Of a stretch of 64,000 bases of DNA, positions 15,973 to 23,679 are shown in pieces; within the stretch, counting starts at the first letter, position 1; every line of letters starts with the position of its first letter. A program made the position numbers and the translations under genes. This DNA is from Sphingobacterium bambusae (GTDB lineage Bacteria; Bacteroidota; Bacteroidia; Sphingobacteriales; Sphingobacteriaceae): positions 4,526,001-4,590,000 of the forward strand of contig NZ_CP138332.1 of the NCBI RefSeq assembly GCF_033955345.1, read 5' to 3'. The notes beneath the pieces were generated by a model, which ran no database searches, was not told the DNA's origin, and was given only the letters and a program-made list of their open reading frames with translations.

Positions 15973-17172
15973 ATGTTGGAAGTTGTATTACATGATCATG
16001 CTGCATGGCGAGAGCATTTGCTGCCTTTGGTTTATACTCGTCCAGTAAGTGACCTCCGTGTCGGCATTCTTACCCTCCGGGAAAAGTGGGAACACTTGCT
16101 TTCCCAACCGGTTTCTTTCTATACTGTTCCGTATCTTCAGCAAAAATTTCCGTTTTCTTTAGCCGCTTCCGGTTATCTTGTTGTTCGTGGTAATGTGCTT
16201 CCTTCTAGTAGCCTGATGGACGCAATTACGACTTTGCCTCTACAAAGCGTGTTAACGAAAGATGGCGAATGGATTGCCTATAAGGTAGCGGTATGGGCGG
16301 AAGAACCTGATGTTTCTGCATTGCATGAGATCCGCTTTATGGATGCAGCGAAGCAGCTGACTTTTCTAGAGGATGTTTATCGCTTAAACGAAGAGCAAAT
16401 TCTCGCTGACTTTGATTTACTGACAAGAGATCGCTCATCGGCGGTATTGCCTGGGGCAAATACGCTTTTGGGAGACCGTTTGTTTGTGGGGCAGCATGCT
16501 GAAATCAACTGTAGCATACTGAATACGACAACAGGGCCTATCTATATTGCTGACGGTGCCATTATTGAAGAGGGATCTATCTTGCGTGGCCCTATTGCCA
16601 TCTGTGAAGGCGCAAGGGTGAAGATGGGAAGTAAGCTTTACCCGAATGTAACGGTTGGGCCTGGCGCTACGATTGGGGGAGAAGTAAACAATAGTGTGTT
16701 GTGGGGAAATTGTGCGAAGGGACATGACGGTTACCTAGGCTGCGCTGTTATTGGCGAAGGTTGTAATATTGGCGCTGGTAGCAGCAACTCGAACCTGCAG
16801 AATACGTGGTCATCCGTTAAACTATATGATTATGCCGAGGATACGATGCGTGATACGGAACGTGCCAAGGTGGGTACTTTCATGGGAGACTATGCTATGT
16901 GTGGTATCAATTCCAGTATCACCACGGGTAATGTGATTGGGGTGGCAGCACAGGTTGCAATGTCAAATATTATTCCCAAATTTGTGCTGGACTTTTCTTG
17001 GTTTACGGATAATAAAAAAGAAATTTACCATTTTAATAAGTTTGTGGAAATGTTGCGTGAACGGGCTAAATTGAAAAAAGAACATCTATCGGATCTGGAT
17101 ATCCAAATTTTACGACAAGTTTATGATTTGACGGAAATCCGGAGACAGGAATATTTTAAAACAGAAAAATAA
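15973..17172 (+). CDS. GlmU-like sugar nucleotidyltransferase with left-handed beta-helix
   Basis: A 399-residue two-domain protein. The N-terminal half (MLEVVLHDH, then YTRPVSDLRVGILTLREKWEH) matches the NTP_transf_4 type of putative sugar nucleotidyltransferase found in Bacteroidota; it does not carry the classical GGxGTR loop. From about residue 165 it has a hexapeptide-repeat left-handed beta-helix (LGDRLFVGQHAEINCSI, GARVKMGSKLYPNVTVGPGATIGGEV), as in GlmU acetyl- and uridyltransferases, ending with DFSWF and a helical tail. It probably activates or acetylates a sugar for envelope polymers, but the substrate is unknown. It is the first gene of a run with tpiA (7 bases later), prmA and a Mur-ligase-like gene. 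Confidence 0.85.
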   Translation: MLEVVLHDHAAWREHLLPLVYTRPVSDLRVGILTLREKWEHLLSQPVSFYTVPYLQQKFPFSLAASGYLVVRGNVLPSSSLMDAITTLPLQSVLTKDGEWIAYKVAVWAEEPDVSALHEIRFMDAAKQLTFLEDVYRLNEEQILADFDLLTRDRSSAVLPGANTLLGDRLFVGQHAEINCSILNTTTGPIYIADGAIIEEGSILRGPIAICEGARVKMGSKLYPNVTVGPGATIGGEVNNSVLWGNCAKGHDGYLGCAVIGEGCNIGAGSSNSNLQNTWSSVKLYDYAEDTMRDTERAKVGTFMGDYAMCGINSSITTGNVIGVAAQVAMSNIIPKFVLDFSWFTDNKKEIYHFNKFVEMLRERAKLKKEHLSDLDIQILRQVYDLTEIRRQEYFKTEK

Positions 17173-17179
17173 GACTATT

Positions 17180-17947
17180 ATGCGTAAAAACATTGTTGCA
17201 GGAAACTGGAAAATGAATTTGGATTATGAAAAGGGCCTAAGCCTTTTTTCGGAGATTGTAAACATGGTTAAGGACGAGGTTGTTGGCAACCAAGAAGTAA
17301 TCGTTTGTAGTCCGGCCATACATTTATATAGTATCGGTAAATTGGCATCGCCTGTGGCTAACGTAAGTGTTGGGGCACAAAATATACATCAGGCAGAATC
17401 CGGCGCTTATACCGGAGAGATTTCTGCAACGCAAGTGAAGTCGACGGGAGCCGATTATGTGATCCTTGGACATTCAGAGCGTAGAGCCTATTTTGGAGAA
17501 ACAGATGCTTTGTTGGCAGAGAAGACTGATGCGGCGTTGAAGCACGGATTATCACCAATCTTCTGTATTGGCGAAACAAAAGAGGAGCGTGAGGGCGGTA
17601 ACTTTTTTGAAGTTATCAAAACCCAATTAGAAGGAGGTGTTTTTCATTTATCTGCTACAGAATTTGAAAAAGTTGTGTTGGCCTATGAGCCTGTTTGGGC
17701 TATTGGTACTGGCTTGACTGCTTCACCGGAGCAAGCGCAGGAAGTACATGCCTTTATCCGGGAGACAGTGGCAGCGAAATATGGAGCTGAAATTGCTGAT
17801 AACACAACAATTCTCTATGGAGGAAGTGCAAATCCTGGCAATGCAAAAGATCTTTTTTTACAAAAAGATATAGACGGAGGTTTGATTGGCGGTGCTTCTT
17901 TGAAATCTCGTGATTTCTTAGATATCGTTAAGGTATTCAACGCGTAA
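17180..17947 (+). CDS. tpiA: Triosephosphate isomerase
   Basis: A 255-residue TIM-barrel enzyme interconverting dihydroxyacetone phosphate and glyceraldehyde-3-phosphate in glycolysis. The catalytic residues are all present: Lys11 in AGNWKMN, His98 in ILGHSERR and the base Glu170 in AYEPVWAIGTG. The phosphate-binding loops GTGLTASP and the C-terminal YGGSANPGNA and GGLIGGASL are intact. Length is normal. The start is 7 bases after the nucleotidyltransferase stop and the stop is 2 bases before prmA, so the genes are co-transcribed. Confidence 0.98.
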   Translation: MRKNIVAGNWKMNLDYEKGLSLFSEIVNMVKDEVVGNQEVIVCSPAIHLYSIGKLASPVANVSVGAQNIHQAESGAYTGEISATQVKSTGADYVILGHSERRAYFGETDALLAEKTDAALKHGLSPIFCIGETKEEREGGNFFEVIKTQLEGGVFHLSATEFEKVVLAYEPVWAIGTGLTASPEQAQEVHAFIRETVAAKYGAEIADNTTILYGGSANPGNAKDLFLQKDIDGGLIGGASLKSRDFLDIVKVFNA

Positions 17948-17949
17948 TA

Positions 17950-18792
17950 ATGAAGTATTCATCCGTCATCTTTACATCTCCTACTATGGAGGACTGGCAG
18001 AAGGATCTGTTGATCGCTTCTTTGGGAGATATTGGTTATGACACGTTTGAAGATATCGATCAGGGATTTGCAGCCTACATACCGGCTGCAAATCTTGATC
18101 TTCAAGCTTTGGAAACAGTTCTTCTTTCGGAGACTGAAGGTTTCGAAGTAGCTTATGAGGTGCAAGACGTTGAAGAGCAGAATTGGAATAAATTATGGGA
18201 GAGCAATTTTAACCCGATTACTGTTGACGATCGCTGTCATGTGCGTGCTACCTTTCATGAGCCCCGCCCAGATATGCCTTACGAGATTGTAATCGACCCA
18301 AAGATGTCCTTCGGTACAGGACATCACCAAACTACGTCTATGATGCTTTCTTACGTGCTAGAAGACGATTTTCAGGGAAAAGAGGTCTTGGATATGGGGT
18401 GCGGAACAGGTATTTTGGCGATTCTTGCCATCAAATGTGGTGCCTCAAAAGCATTGGCAGTTGATTATGACGACATTTGCGTAGACAGTGTGGAGGAAAA
18501 TAAGCTATTGAACGACGTAGACAACATCGAAGCATTGCTGGGCTCCAAAGAGGTTTTATTGGGAAAGGAATTTGATGTTATTTTGGCGAACATCAATCGC
18601 AACATTTTGTTGGACCAATTGGATCAATATAGTGCAAGCACGCGTCAAGGTGGTCGGTTGTACATTAGTGGTTTCTATGCGCTGGAAGACTTGGCTATTT
18701 TACGCGAAAAGGCGGAGTCTGTCGGGTTTCAGTATGAGCGTATGAAAGTGTTGGATGCTTGGTGCTCCGCGAAGTTTAATAAAATTAGCTAA
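17950..18792 (+). CDS. prmA: Ribosomal protein L11 methyltransferase
   Basis: A 280-residue enzyme that trimethylates lysines and the N-terminus of ribosomal protein L11. The N-terminal substrate-recognition domain includes YDTFEDIDQGFAAYIPA; a linker WNKLWESNFNPI precedes the SAM domain. Visible motifs are IDPKMSFGTGHHQTTSMML, the SAM loop DMGCGTGILAILA, AVDYDDICVDSVEEN and the NPPY-like position LANINRNILLDQL. The layout is that of Bacteroidota PrmA. It lies between tpiA (2-base gap) and the Mur-ligase-like gene, whose ATG overlaps its TAA by one base, so translation is probably coupled. Confidence 0.96.
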   Translation: MKYSSVIFTSPTMEDWQKDLLIASLGDIGYDTFEDIDQGFAAYIPAANLDLQALETVLLSETEGFEVAYEVQDVEEQNWNKLWESNFNPITVDDRCHVRATFHEPRPDMPYEIVIDPKMSFGTGHHQTTSMMLSYVLEDDFQGKEVLDMGCGTGILAILAIKCGASKALAVDYDDICVDSVEENKLLNDVDNIEALLGSKEVLLGKEFDVILANINRNILLDQLDQYSASTRQGGRLYISGFYALEDLAILREKAESVGFQYERMKVLDAWCSAKFNKIS

Positions 18793-20162
18793 TGCATATT
18801 CATTTTATAGCCATCGGTGGAGCTGTGATGCATAATTTGGCCATTTCATTGGCTGAACAGGGACATCAAGTGTCTGGTTCCGACGATCAAATTGTGGAGC
18901 CATCGAAATCTCGACTTAAAAAAGCAGGTTTGCTGCCTGCGAAGGTGGGCTGGTTTCCGGAGCAGATCACCGAGGATATCGATGCAGTCATTTTGGGTAT
19001 GCATGCAGAGGTGGACAATCCAGAACTGTTAAAAGCGCAGGAGCTTCATATTAAGATCTATTCTTTTCCGGAGTTTATCTACGAGCAAAGTGTTAATAAA
19101 ACACGTGTTGTCATTGCCGGTACTTACGGAAAGACAACGATCATGAGTATGATTATGCACGTGCTGAAAAAATTAGGTAAGGATTTTGATTACCTTGTGG
19201 GCGCACAACTGGAAGGTTTCGATTCCTTGGTCAAACTTACCACCCACAATAAGATCATTCTGCTCGAAGGCGATGAATATTACGCATCACCCATCGATCA
19301 TCAATCGAAGTTTCACCTATTTCATCCAAATATCGCCCTAATCAGTGGTGTGGACTGGAATGAAAGTCGTACGGATATAAGCCGTGATGATTATTTTCAG
19401 CAATTTGAAACATTTGTCGATACGATCGTCAAGAAAGGTACTTTGATTTACAACAAAGATAATACCTATCTGCGAACCATTGTGGAAGAAACTTCTGATT
19501 GTAAGATTAACAGACACGGTTATCGATTGCCTGAATATTCGATTAATAAAGGGGTGACTTATCTTCATTTAGGTGAGGAAAGAATTCCGTTACAGGTATT
19601 TGGTAAACTTAATTTGTCCAATATTGCGGGTGCTTATACAGTTTGTGAGTGGTTAGGGGTGAAGCGGACGGATTTTTACAATGCCATTCGCGACTTCAAA
19701 AGTTCTATCCGGTATCTGGAATTTGTTGCTAGTGACAATGAACGTGTGGTTTATCAGGATTTCAATTATTCTTCCTACAAACTTCAAACGAGCATACATG
19801 CTGTGAAGGAGCAGTTTCCTAATCAAGGACTTGTTACCATTATTGAATTGAATCCATATGAAGCCGCTGATGGCAATTTTCTTGGCCAATATAGATCATC
19901 CATGGATGAGTCTGATTATGCGATTGTATTCGTTAATAAGGACGCAATCAAGGATAAAAATATATTAATAAGTAATTTGGAAACAGAAATTAAGCAAGTT
20001 TTTAATCATAAAAACTTCACATTTTTAAAAGATGTGATTTCTTTGGAGAATTATTTAGAAAGTTTTAAATCATTGGGGTTCAATATGTTATTTATGGTTT
20101 CTCCAAATCACAGTTCGGTGAATATTGTCGGCTTTGCGGATAAGTTCTTTAAAAATTATTAA
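18792..20162 (+). CDS. Mpl-like Mur ligase with altered active-site motifs
   Basis: A 456-residue Mur-ligase-fold protein of the Mpl/MurC type. Mpl recycles murein tripeptide onto UDP-MurNAc. The N-terminal Rossmann part (HFIAIGGAVMHNLAI, GSDDQIVEPSKSRL, GWFPEQI) and the centre (GAQLEGFDSLVKLT, EGDEYYASPIDHQSKFH) follow the Bacteroidota Mpl pattern closely. Key positions differ: the P-loop reads GTYGKTT (Tyr112 where the family has His, Lys114 kept); the expected WDH after ISG is WNE (189-191); the expected FAHSPSK is FNYSSYK (324-330). Three signature histidines are therefore gone. It may be a ligase with another substrate, or a non-catalytic paralogue. It starts on the last base of prmA's stop codon. 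The fold call is firm, the activity uncertain. Confidence 0.85.
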   Translation: MHIHFIAIGGAVMHNLAISLAEQGHQVSGSDDQIVEPSKSRLKKAGLLPAKVGWFPEQITEDIDAVILGMHAEVDNPELLKAQELHIKIYSFPEFIYEQSVNKTRVVIAGTYGKTTIMSMIMHVLKKLGKDFDYLVGAQLEGFDSLVKLTTHNKIILLEGDEYYASPIDHQSKFHLFHPNIALISGVDWNESRTDISRDDYFQQFETFVDTIVKKGTLIYNKDNTYLRTIVEETSDCKINRHGYRLPEYSINKGVTYLHLGEERIPLQVFGKLNLSNIAGAYTVCEWLGVKRTDFYNAIRDFKSSIRYLEFVASDNERVVYQDFNYSSYKLQTSIHAVKEQFPNQGLVTIIELNPYEAADGNFLGQYRSSMDESDYAIVFVNKDAIKDKNILISNLETEIKQVFNHKNFTFLKDVISLENYLESFKSLGFNMLFMVSPNHSSVNIVGFADKFFKNY

Positions 20163-20231
20163 TTATTTTTTTTCTAGGTTTTTCTTTAGTATTTTTTTTA
20201 TTACTTTTGGAATAAGAAAAACAATTTACCC

Positions 20232-20561
20232 ATGAATGCATTAGGAAAAAAAATTCGTCTTTTGAGACATCAAAAAGGCTGGAGCCAAGAGGACGTTGCT
20301 AAACGTTTAGACATTTCTATTCCAGCTTTTTCAAAAATTGAAACAGGTATTACGGATGTAAATCTGTCTCGATTAAATCAAATTTCTAAACTTTTCGGTC
20401 TTTCCTTAGTTCAGCTGTTGTCAACAACTGATTCTGAGGAGGAAAAGCAAATTCAGGATGAGATTAATGTATTGAACAAAAAGCTTCAATCGAGAGATGG
20501 AGAAGTGATCGAATTGCAGAAAAAGGTGATTGATTTATACGAGCAATTGCATAAGAAATAA
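20232..20561 (+). CDS. XRE-type HTH regulator with C-terminal coiled coil
   Basis: A 109-residue protein. Residues 1-60 form a Cro/CI-type helix-turn-helix: GKKIRLLRHQKGWSQEDVAKRLDISIPAFSKIETGITDVNLSRL, with the usual QEDVAKRL recognition geometry and a FSKIETG turn. Residues 70-109 form a charged coiled coil (SEEEKQIQDEINVLNKKLQS, VIELQKKVIDLYEQL), probably for dimerisation. A TACTTTTG box lies at about 20202-20209. The gene follows the Mur-ligase-like gene by 69 bases with no terminator hairpin between, and ends in a strong terminator. Its targets are unknown. Confidence 0.88.
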   Translation: MNALGKKIRLLRHQKGWSQEDVAKRLDISIPAFSKIETGITDVNLSRLNQISKLFGLSLVQLLSTTDSEEEKQIQDEINVLNKKLQSRDGEVIELQKKVIDLYEQLHKK

Positions 20562-20584
20562 CCCGAATCAATCGGTATTTAAGT

Positions 20585-20620
20585 AAAAAGGCAGCGTTAT
20601 ATTGGTAACGCTGCCTTTTT
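20585..20620. terminator. Bidirectional terminator after the HTH gene
   Basis: A 15-bp perfect stem (20585-20599 with 20606-20620) around a 6-base loop, A-run on the left and T-run on the right. It serves the HTH gene (+) and probably the small acidic protein gene (-). Confidence 0.92.
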
Positions 20621-20666
20621 CATTTCTTCTCAGTTTGTCCGGTTGAATTCAATTAGGTCGTGTTGA

Positions 20667-20825
20667 TTAAAAATCGTCATCATCAAAATCATCAAGATCG
20701 CCGATTGAATCGATTTCATCCAGTTCGAAATCGTCATCATCATAGACATCATCTGCATCATCCTCCGGACCGTTAAAATTGACAAACTCGTCAACTAAAA
20801 CTTCTTGTTCTGCCACTTGCATCAT
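20667..20825 (-). CDS. Small extremely acidic protein, 52 residues
   Basis: A short reading frame on the minus strand, starting with two Met codons (MMQVAEQEVLVDEFVNFNG). Counting the translation, 24 of 52 residues are Asp or Glu (18 D, 6 E) and there is no Lys, Arg, His or Cys at all. The first 20 residues look like a real amphipathic sequence; the rest is an acidic repeat-like tail (runs of DDDDF) ending FDDDDF. The frame fills the gap between two terminator or AT-rich regions and ends 47 bases from a strong bidirectional terminator, which supports a real gene. The function is unknown; DNA mimicry, a chaperone or factor tail, or protein-protein contact are only possibilities. Confidence 0.65.
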   Translation of the reverse strand: MMQVAEQEVLVDEFVNFNGPEDDADDVYDDDDFELDEIDSIGDLDDFDDDDF

Positions 20826-20956
20826 AGTCTTTTCGTATTAAAAATTGATAAATCTTATGTTTGTTACTAAGCGTAAAAATAATCAAGAATATGCTAACTT
20901 TAAATTTTTTTTATTTTTTTAATGGCTGAAATACAGGTGTTTAAGTTTGCTTATTG

Positions 20957-21517
20957 TTATTCGCTTATTTCACCAATGCTATTCTCTTCAGCGACGATGT
21001 CCTTCAGCTGTGGCAAATCTTTCGCACTTTTTATACCGAAGTGTTGCATAAACTGATCGCTGGTTGTATAAAGCAGAGGTTTGCCAATACTATCGGATTT
21101 TCCGGCAATCTGAATAAGCTTTTTTTCCAGAAGTCGCTGGATGGAGTAATCGCAATTGACGCCGCGAATTTGTTCAACTTCCAATTTAGTGATGGGTTGT
21201 CGGTAAGCGATGATAGCCAACGTTTCCAAGGCTGACTGGCTCAGTTTTTTGCGGTCTTTGTGTGCTTGCAATTGATTGATCACTTCATGATAAATGTCTT
21301 TCGTCAAAAACTGGTATTGATTGGCTATTTCTCGCAACTGAAATACCTGATCATCGTGCGCATACTTTTCCTTTATTTTTGCAAGAAGATCGATCACTTC
21401 TTGCCGATTGATATCGATGGCTAAACCATCTTGCAAAACCTGCTTTATCTCGTTTGCTCCAATGCCTTCTTCTGCGGCGAAAATGATGGCTTCTATATTC
21501 AAAAGGATATCTTTCAT
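20957..21517 (-). CDS. scpB: Segregation and condensation protein B
   Basis: A 186-residue winged-helix protein, the ScpB subunit of the SMC-ScpA-ScpB condensin that organises and separates chromosomes. The N-terminal wHTH (NIEAIIFAAEEGIGANEIKQVLQ) and the strongly conserved middle motif LSQSALETLAIIAYRQPITKLEVEQIRGVNCDYSIQRLLEKKLI are diagnostic, followed by GKPLLYTTSDQFMQHFGI. The length is normal. It lies 10 bases downstream of mqnC on the same strand and is probably co-transcribed with it, although the functions are unrelated. The stretch after the stop is AT-rich without a clear terminator. Confidence 0.96.
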   Translation of the reverse strand: MKDILLNIEAIIFAAEEGIGANEIKQVLQDGLAIDINRQEVIDLLAKIKEKYAHDDQVFQLREIANQYQFLTKDIYHEVINQLQAHKDRKKLSQSALETLAIIAYRQPITKLEVEQIRGVNCDYSIQRLLEKKLIQIAGKSDSIGKPLLYTTSDQFMQHFGIKSAKDLPQLKDIVAEENSIGEISE

Positions 21518-21527
21518 CCGTTTTTCT

Positions 21528-22649
21528 TTAATAGTTTATGACCTGTTCTTCCATTTGCGGCAACACACGGAAGTCATACTTCTGCGTGCGCAGTTGAGGT
21601 TCGAATCCTGCTTCACGGATGGCATCTTGTATGGATTTGGAAGTAAACCGATGCGGCGCTCCCGCTGCCGAAACAACATTTTCTTCGATCATAATAGATC
21701 CGAAGTCATTCGCTCCAGCATGTAAGCAAAGCTGCGCGGTACGTTTTCCTACCGTTAACCATGATGCTTGTATGTTTTTTACGTTGGGCAACATAATCCT
21801 GCTTAGGGCGATCATGCGAATGTATTCCTCACCCGTGACGTTGTTGGTTATTCCGCGCAGACGTTTCAACAAGGTGCCATCGTCTTGAAATGGCCAAGGG
21901 ATGAACGCTATAAAACCATGCGCATCGACGGGCTTTTCCGCCTGCACTTCCCTGATCCATACCAAATGTTCAAATCGCTCGTCGATCGTTTCTATATGCC
22001 CAAACATCATCGTTGCCGAAGTTGGTAAGTTGATTTGATGTGCTGCACGCATGACGTCGAGCCATTCCTGTCCTCCACATTTACCTTTTGAGATCAACCG
22101 ACGCACGCGGTCATTCAGTATTTCTGCCCCAGCACCAGGCAAGGAGTCCAGGCCAGATTCTTTCATAGCGCGTAGCACTTCAATATGGGGCAGGCCTTCG
22201 AGCTTCGAAACGTGTGCTATTTCTGGCGGTCCTAGCGCGTGCAATTTCAAGTCAGGGTAGAGTTCTTTCAGTTGCTTGAACAAGGTCGTGTAGAAATTGA
22301 GTCCCAAATCAGGATGGTGGCCTCCTTGCAATAGAAGTTGATCTCCACCGTAGCGAAAGGTTTCCTCGATCTTTTGTCGGTAGGTCTCTATATCGGTAAT
22401 GTAACTGTCCTCATGCCCCGGTCGGCGAAAGAAATTGCAAAATTTGCAATTGGCAATGCACACGTTCGTTGTGTTGACATTGCGGTCTATTTGCCAAGTC
22501 ACCTTTCCATGTGGAACCTGCTTTTTGCGAAGCTCGTTGGCCACATAAGTAAGGTCGGCTGTAGCGGCGTTATGGTAGAGGTACATGCCTTCTTCTTTGC
22601 TCAGAAAGTCAAAGTTTAATGCACGCTCTAATAATTTATCTACATTCAT
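21528..22649 (-). CDS. mqnC: Cyclic dehypoxanthinyl futalosine synthase
   Basis: A 373-residue radical SAM enzyme of the futalosine route to menaquinone, cyclising dehypoxanthine futalosine. The [4Fe-4S] motif CIANCKFCNFF (CxxxCxxC) comes early, followed by QLLLQGGHHPDLGLNFY, the MqnC-type motif that separates it from the sister enzyme MqnE, then LPGAGAEILNDRVR and TSATMMFGHIET. The start is the ATG at 22649; the three extra codons of the longer frame begin with TTG and have no support. A TATCTTTG box lies 6 bases upstream, so the mRNA is nearly leaderless. It implies menaquinone as respiratory quinone, which fits the quinone-linked pyrD. scpB follows. Confidence 0.95.
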   Translation of the reverse strand: MNVDKLLERALNFDFLSKEEGMYLYHNAATADLTYVANELRKKQVPHGKVTWQIDRNVNTTNVCIANCKFCNFFRRPGHEDSYITDIETYRQKIEETFRYGGDQLLLQGGHHPDLGLNFYTTLFKQLKELYPDLKLHALGPPEIAHVSKLEGLPHIEVLRAMKESGLDSLPGAGAEILNDRVRRLISKGKCGGQEWLDVMRAAHQINLPTSATMMFGHIETIDERFEHLVWIREVQAEKPVDAHGFIAFIPWPFQDDGTLLKRLRGITNNVTGEEYIRMIALSRIMLPNVKNIQASWLTVGKRTAQLCLHAGANDFGSIMIEENVVSAAGAPHRFTSKSIQDAIREAGFEPQLRTQKYDFRVLPQMEEQVINY

Positions 22650-22655
22650 CGTTAA

Positions 22656-22663
22656 CAAAGATA
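22656..22663 (-). promoter_or_regulatory. Promoter -7 box for mqnC
   Basis: The minus strand reads TATCTTTG, 6 bases before the ATG at 22649. No clear -33 TTTG at the expected distance. Confidence 0.55.
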
Positions 22664-22883
22664 CACAGGATTTTTTTTAGTGTGAAATGTTTGGTGTAAA
22701 CTGCCGACTGGAATTTTTGCCAATTTGAAGGCGCACTTATTTTAAAATAATCGGCTTGTCTTTGGCCTTTTGAAACAGTTGAAAAAGGCCTAGTTAATCA
22801 GACTTTTTAAGGCCTATTTTTTTCAACAGACCGTAAACTATTTACCACAATATTTGTTATATTTATTGAAAAACAATTGAGGT

Positions 22884-23315
22884 ATGATAAAGCCTGCACC
22901 AATCCTAGTTGAGCGAACTTATTCTGCAAGTCCAGATCGTGTTTGGGAAGCCCTTACCGATAAAGACAAATTGACCCTGTGGTATTTTGAAATACCCGAA
23001 TTCGAGTTGAAGAAAGGAGCGGAATTTAATTTCTACGAGTCAAAAGGTGTAAATCGTTACCACTACCGGATTAAGATTCTTGACTTTAAGCCTAATGAGC
23101 TTCTGCAGTACGTATGGAGCCATCCAACGGAAAGCAAGGGACTTTCGGTGGTAACCTGGTACCTTACACGACGGGGAAATGCCACGGCGGTACGCGTCGT
23201 ACATGAAGGCATAGAAAGCTTCGCGGATGCTGGCGTTCTAGTGGATCGTACAAAGTATGAAAAAAGCTGGAACAATATCTTAGGAACCTCATTGGCTAAT
23301 TTTTTAGAAGAATAA
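22884..23315 (+). CDS. SRPBCC (AHSA1-like) domain protein
   Basis: A 143-residue START/Bet v1-type protein of the activator-of-Hsp90-like (AHSA1) family. The N-terminus VERTYSASPDRVWEALTDKDKLTLWYF is the family's opening strand-helix with the conserved VWxALTD and LxxWY. The middle contains PNELLQYVWSHPTESKGLSVVTWYL and the end has a long helix (YEKSWNNILGTSLANFLEE). It probably binds a small hydrophobic ligand or acts in stress; no specific role can be read. It is 12 bases upstream of a small acetyltransferase, so the pair is likely co-transcribed. Confidence 0.88.
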   Translation: MIKPAPILVERTYSASPDRVWEALTDKDKLTLWYFEIPEFELKKGAEFNFYESKGVNRYHYRIKILDFKPNELLQYVWSHPTESKGLSVVTWYLTRRGNATAVRVVHEGIESFADAGVLVDRTKYEKSWNNILGTSLANFLEE

Positions 23316-23327
23316 GAACAACGTATA

Positions 23328-23600
23328 ATGGAATTAATACATGTAGAGGATCAAAGCAAATGGTTGGCTTTGAATGATGAAGTACAGATTGGCGAGTTGG
23401 TATACACGCGTAATGAGCGTACGTTGACTATTACCAATACGGAGGTTGAACCTTATTATAGAGGAAATAAAATAGCGGAGGAATTGGTGTTAGCTGCAAT
23501 TAAGCTGGCGAGAGACAATGGGTTAAAGGTTGTTCCTGCTTGTTCTTTTGCGGAAACGGTCTTTGAACGCTACCCCGACGAACGCGACGTTTTGGCTTAA
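23328..23600 (+). CDS. GNAT-like N-acetyltransferase, YjdJ type
   Basis: A 90-residue minimal GNAT fold of the GCN5-related family represented by YjdJ (COG2388 type). It shows ELVYTRNERTLTITNTEVEPYYRGNKIAEELVLAAIKLARDNGLKVVPACSFAETVFERYP: the acetyl-CoA pyrophosphate loop YRGNKIAEEL (RGxGxA-like, with K in place of G) and the PxCxF motif with a conserved Cys. The protein lacks the long insertions of larger GNATs, as usual for this type. Substrate unknown. It follows the SRPBCC gene closely on the same strand. Confidence 0.88.
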   Translation: MELIHVEDQSKWLALNDEVQIGELVYTRNERTLTITNTEVEPYYRGNKIAEELVLAAIKLARDNGLKVVPACSFAETVFERYPDERDVLA

Positions 23601-23679
23601 ATATTAGCGATGCTTTTAGGCTTTAGACTCTTTTAGTGTATAGTGTTGTTAGGTCTTGATGCCAAAACATTCGCTAGCC

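Noticed and set aside
22740..22840. Possible terminator or attenuator with two AGGCCT copies upstream of the SRPBCC gene
   Set aside because: The copies allow only a bulged stem far from any stop codon, between two divergent genes where no transcript should end; no convincing RNA element.
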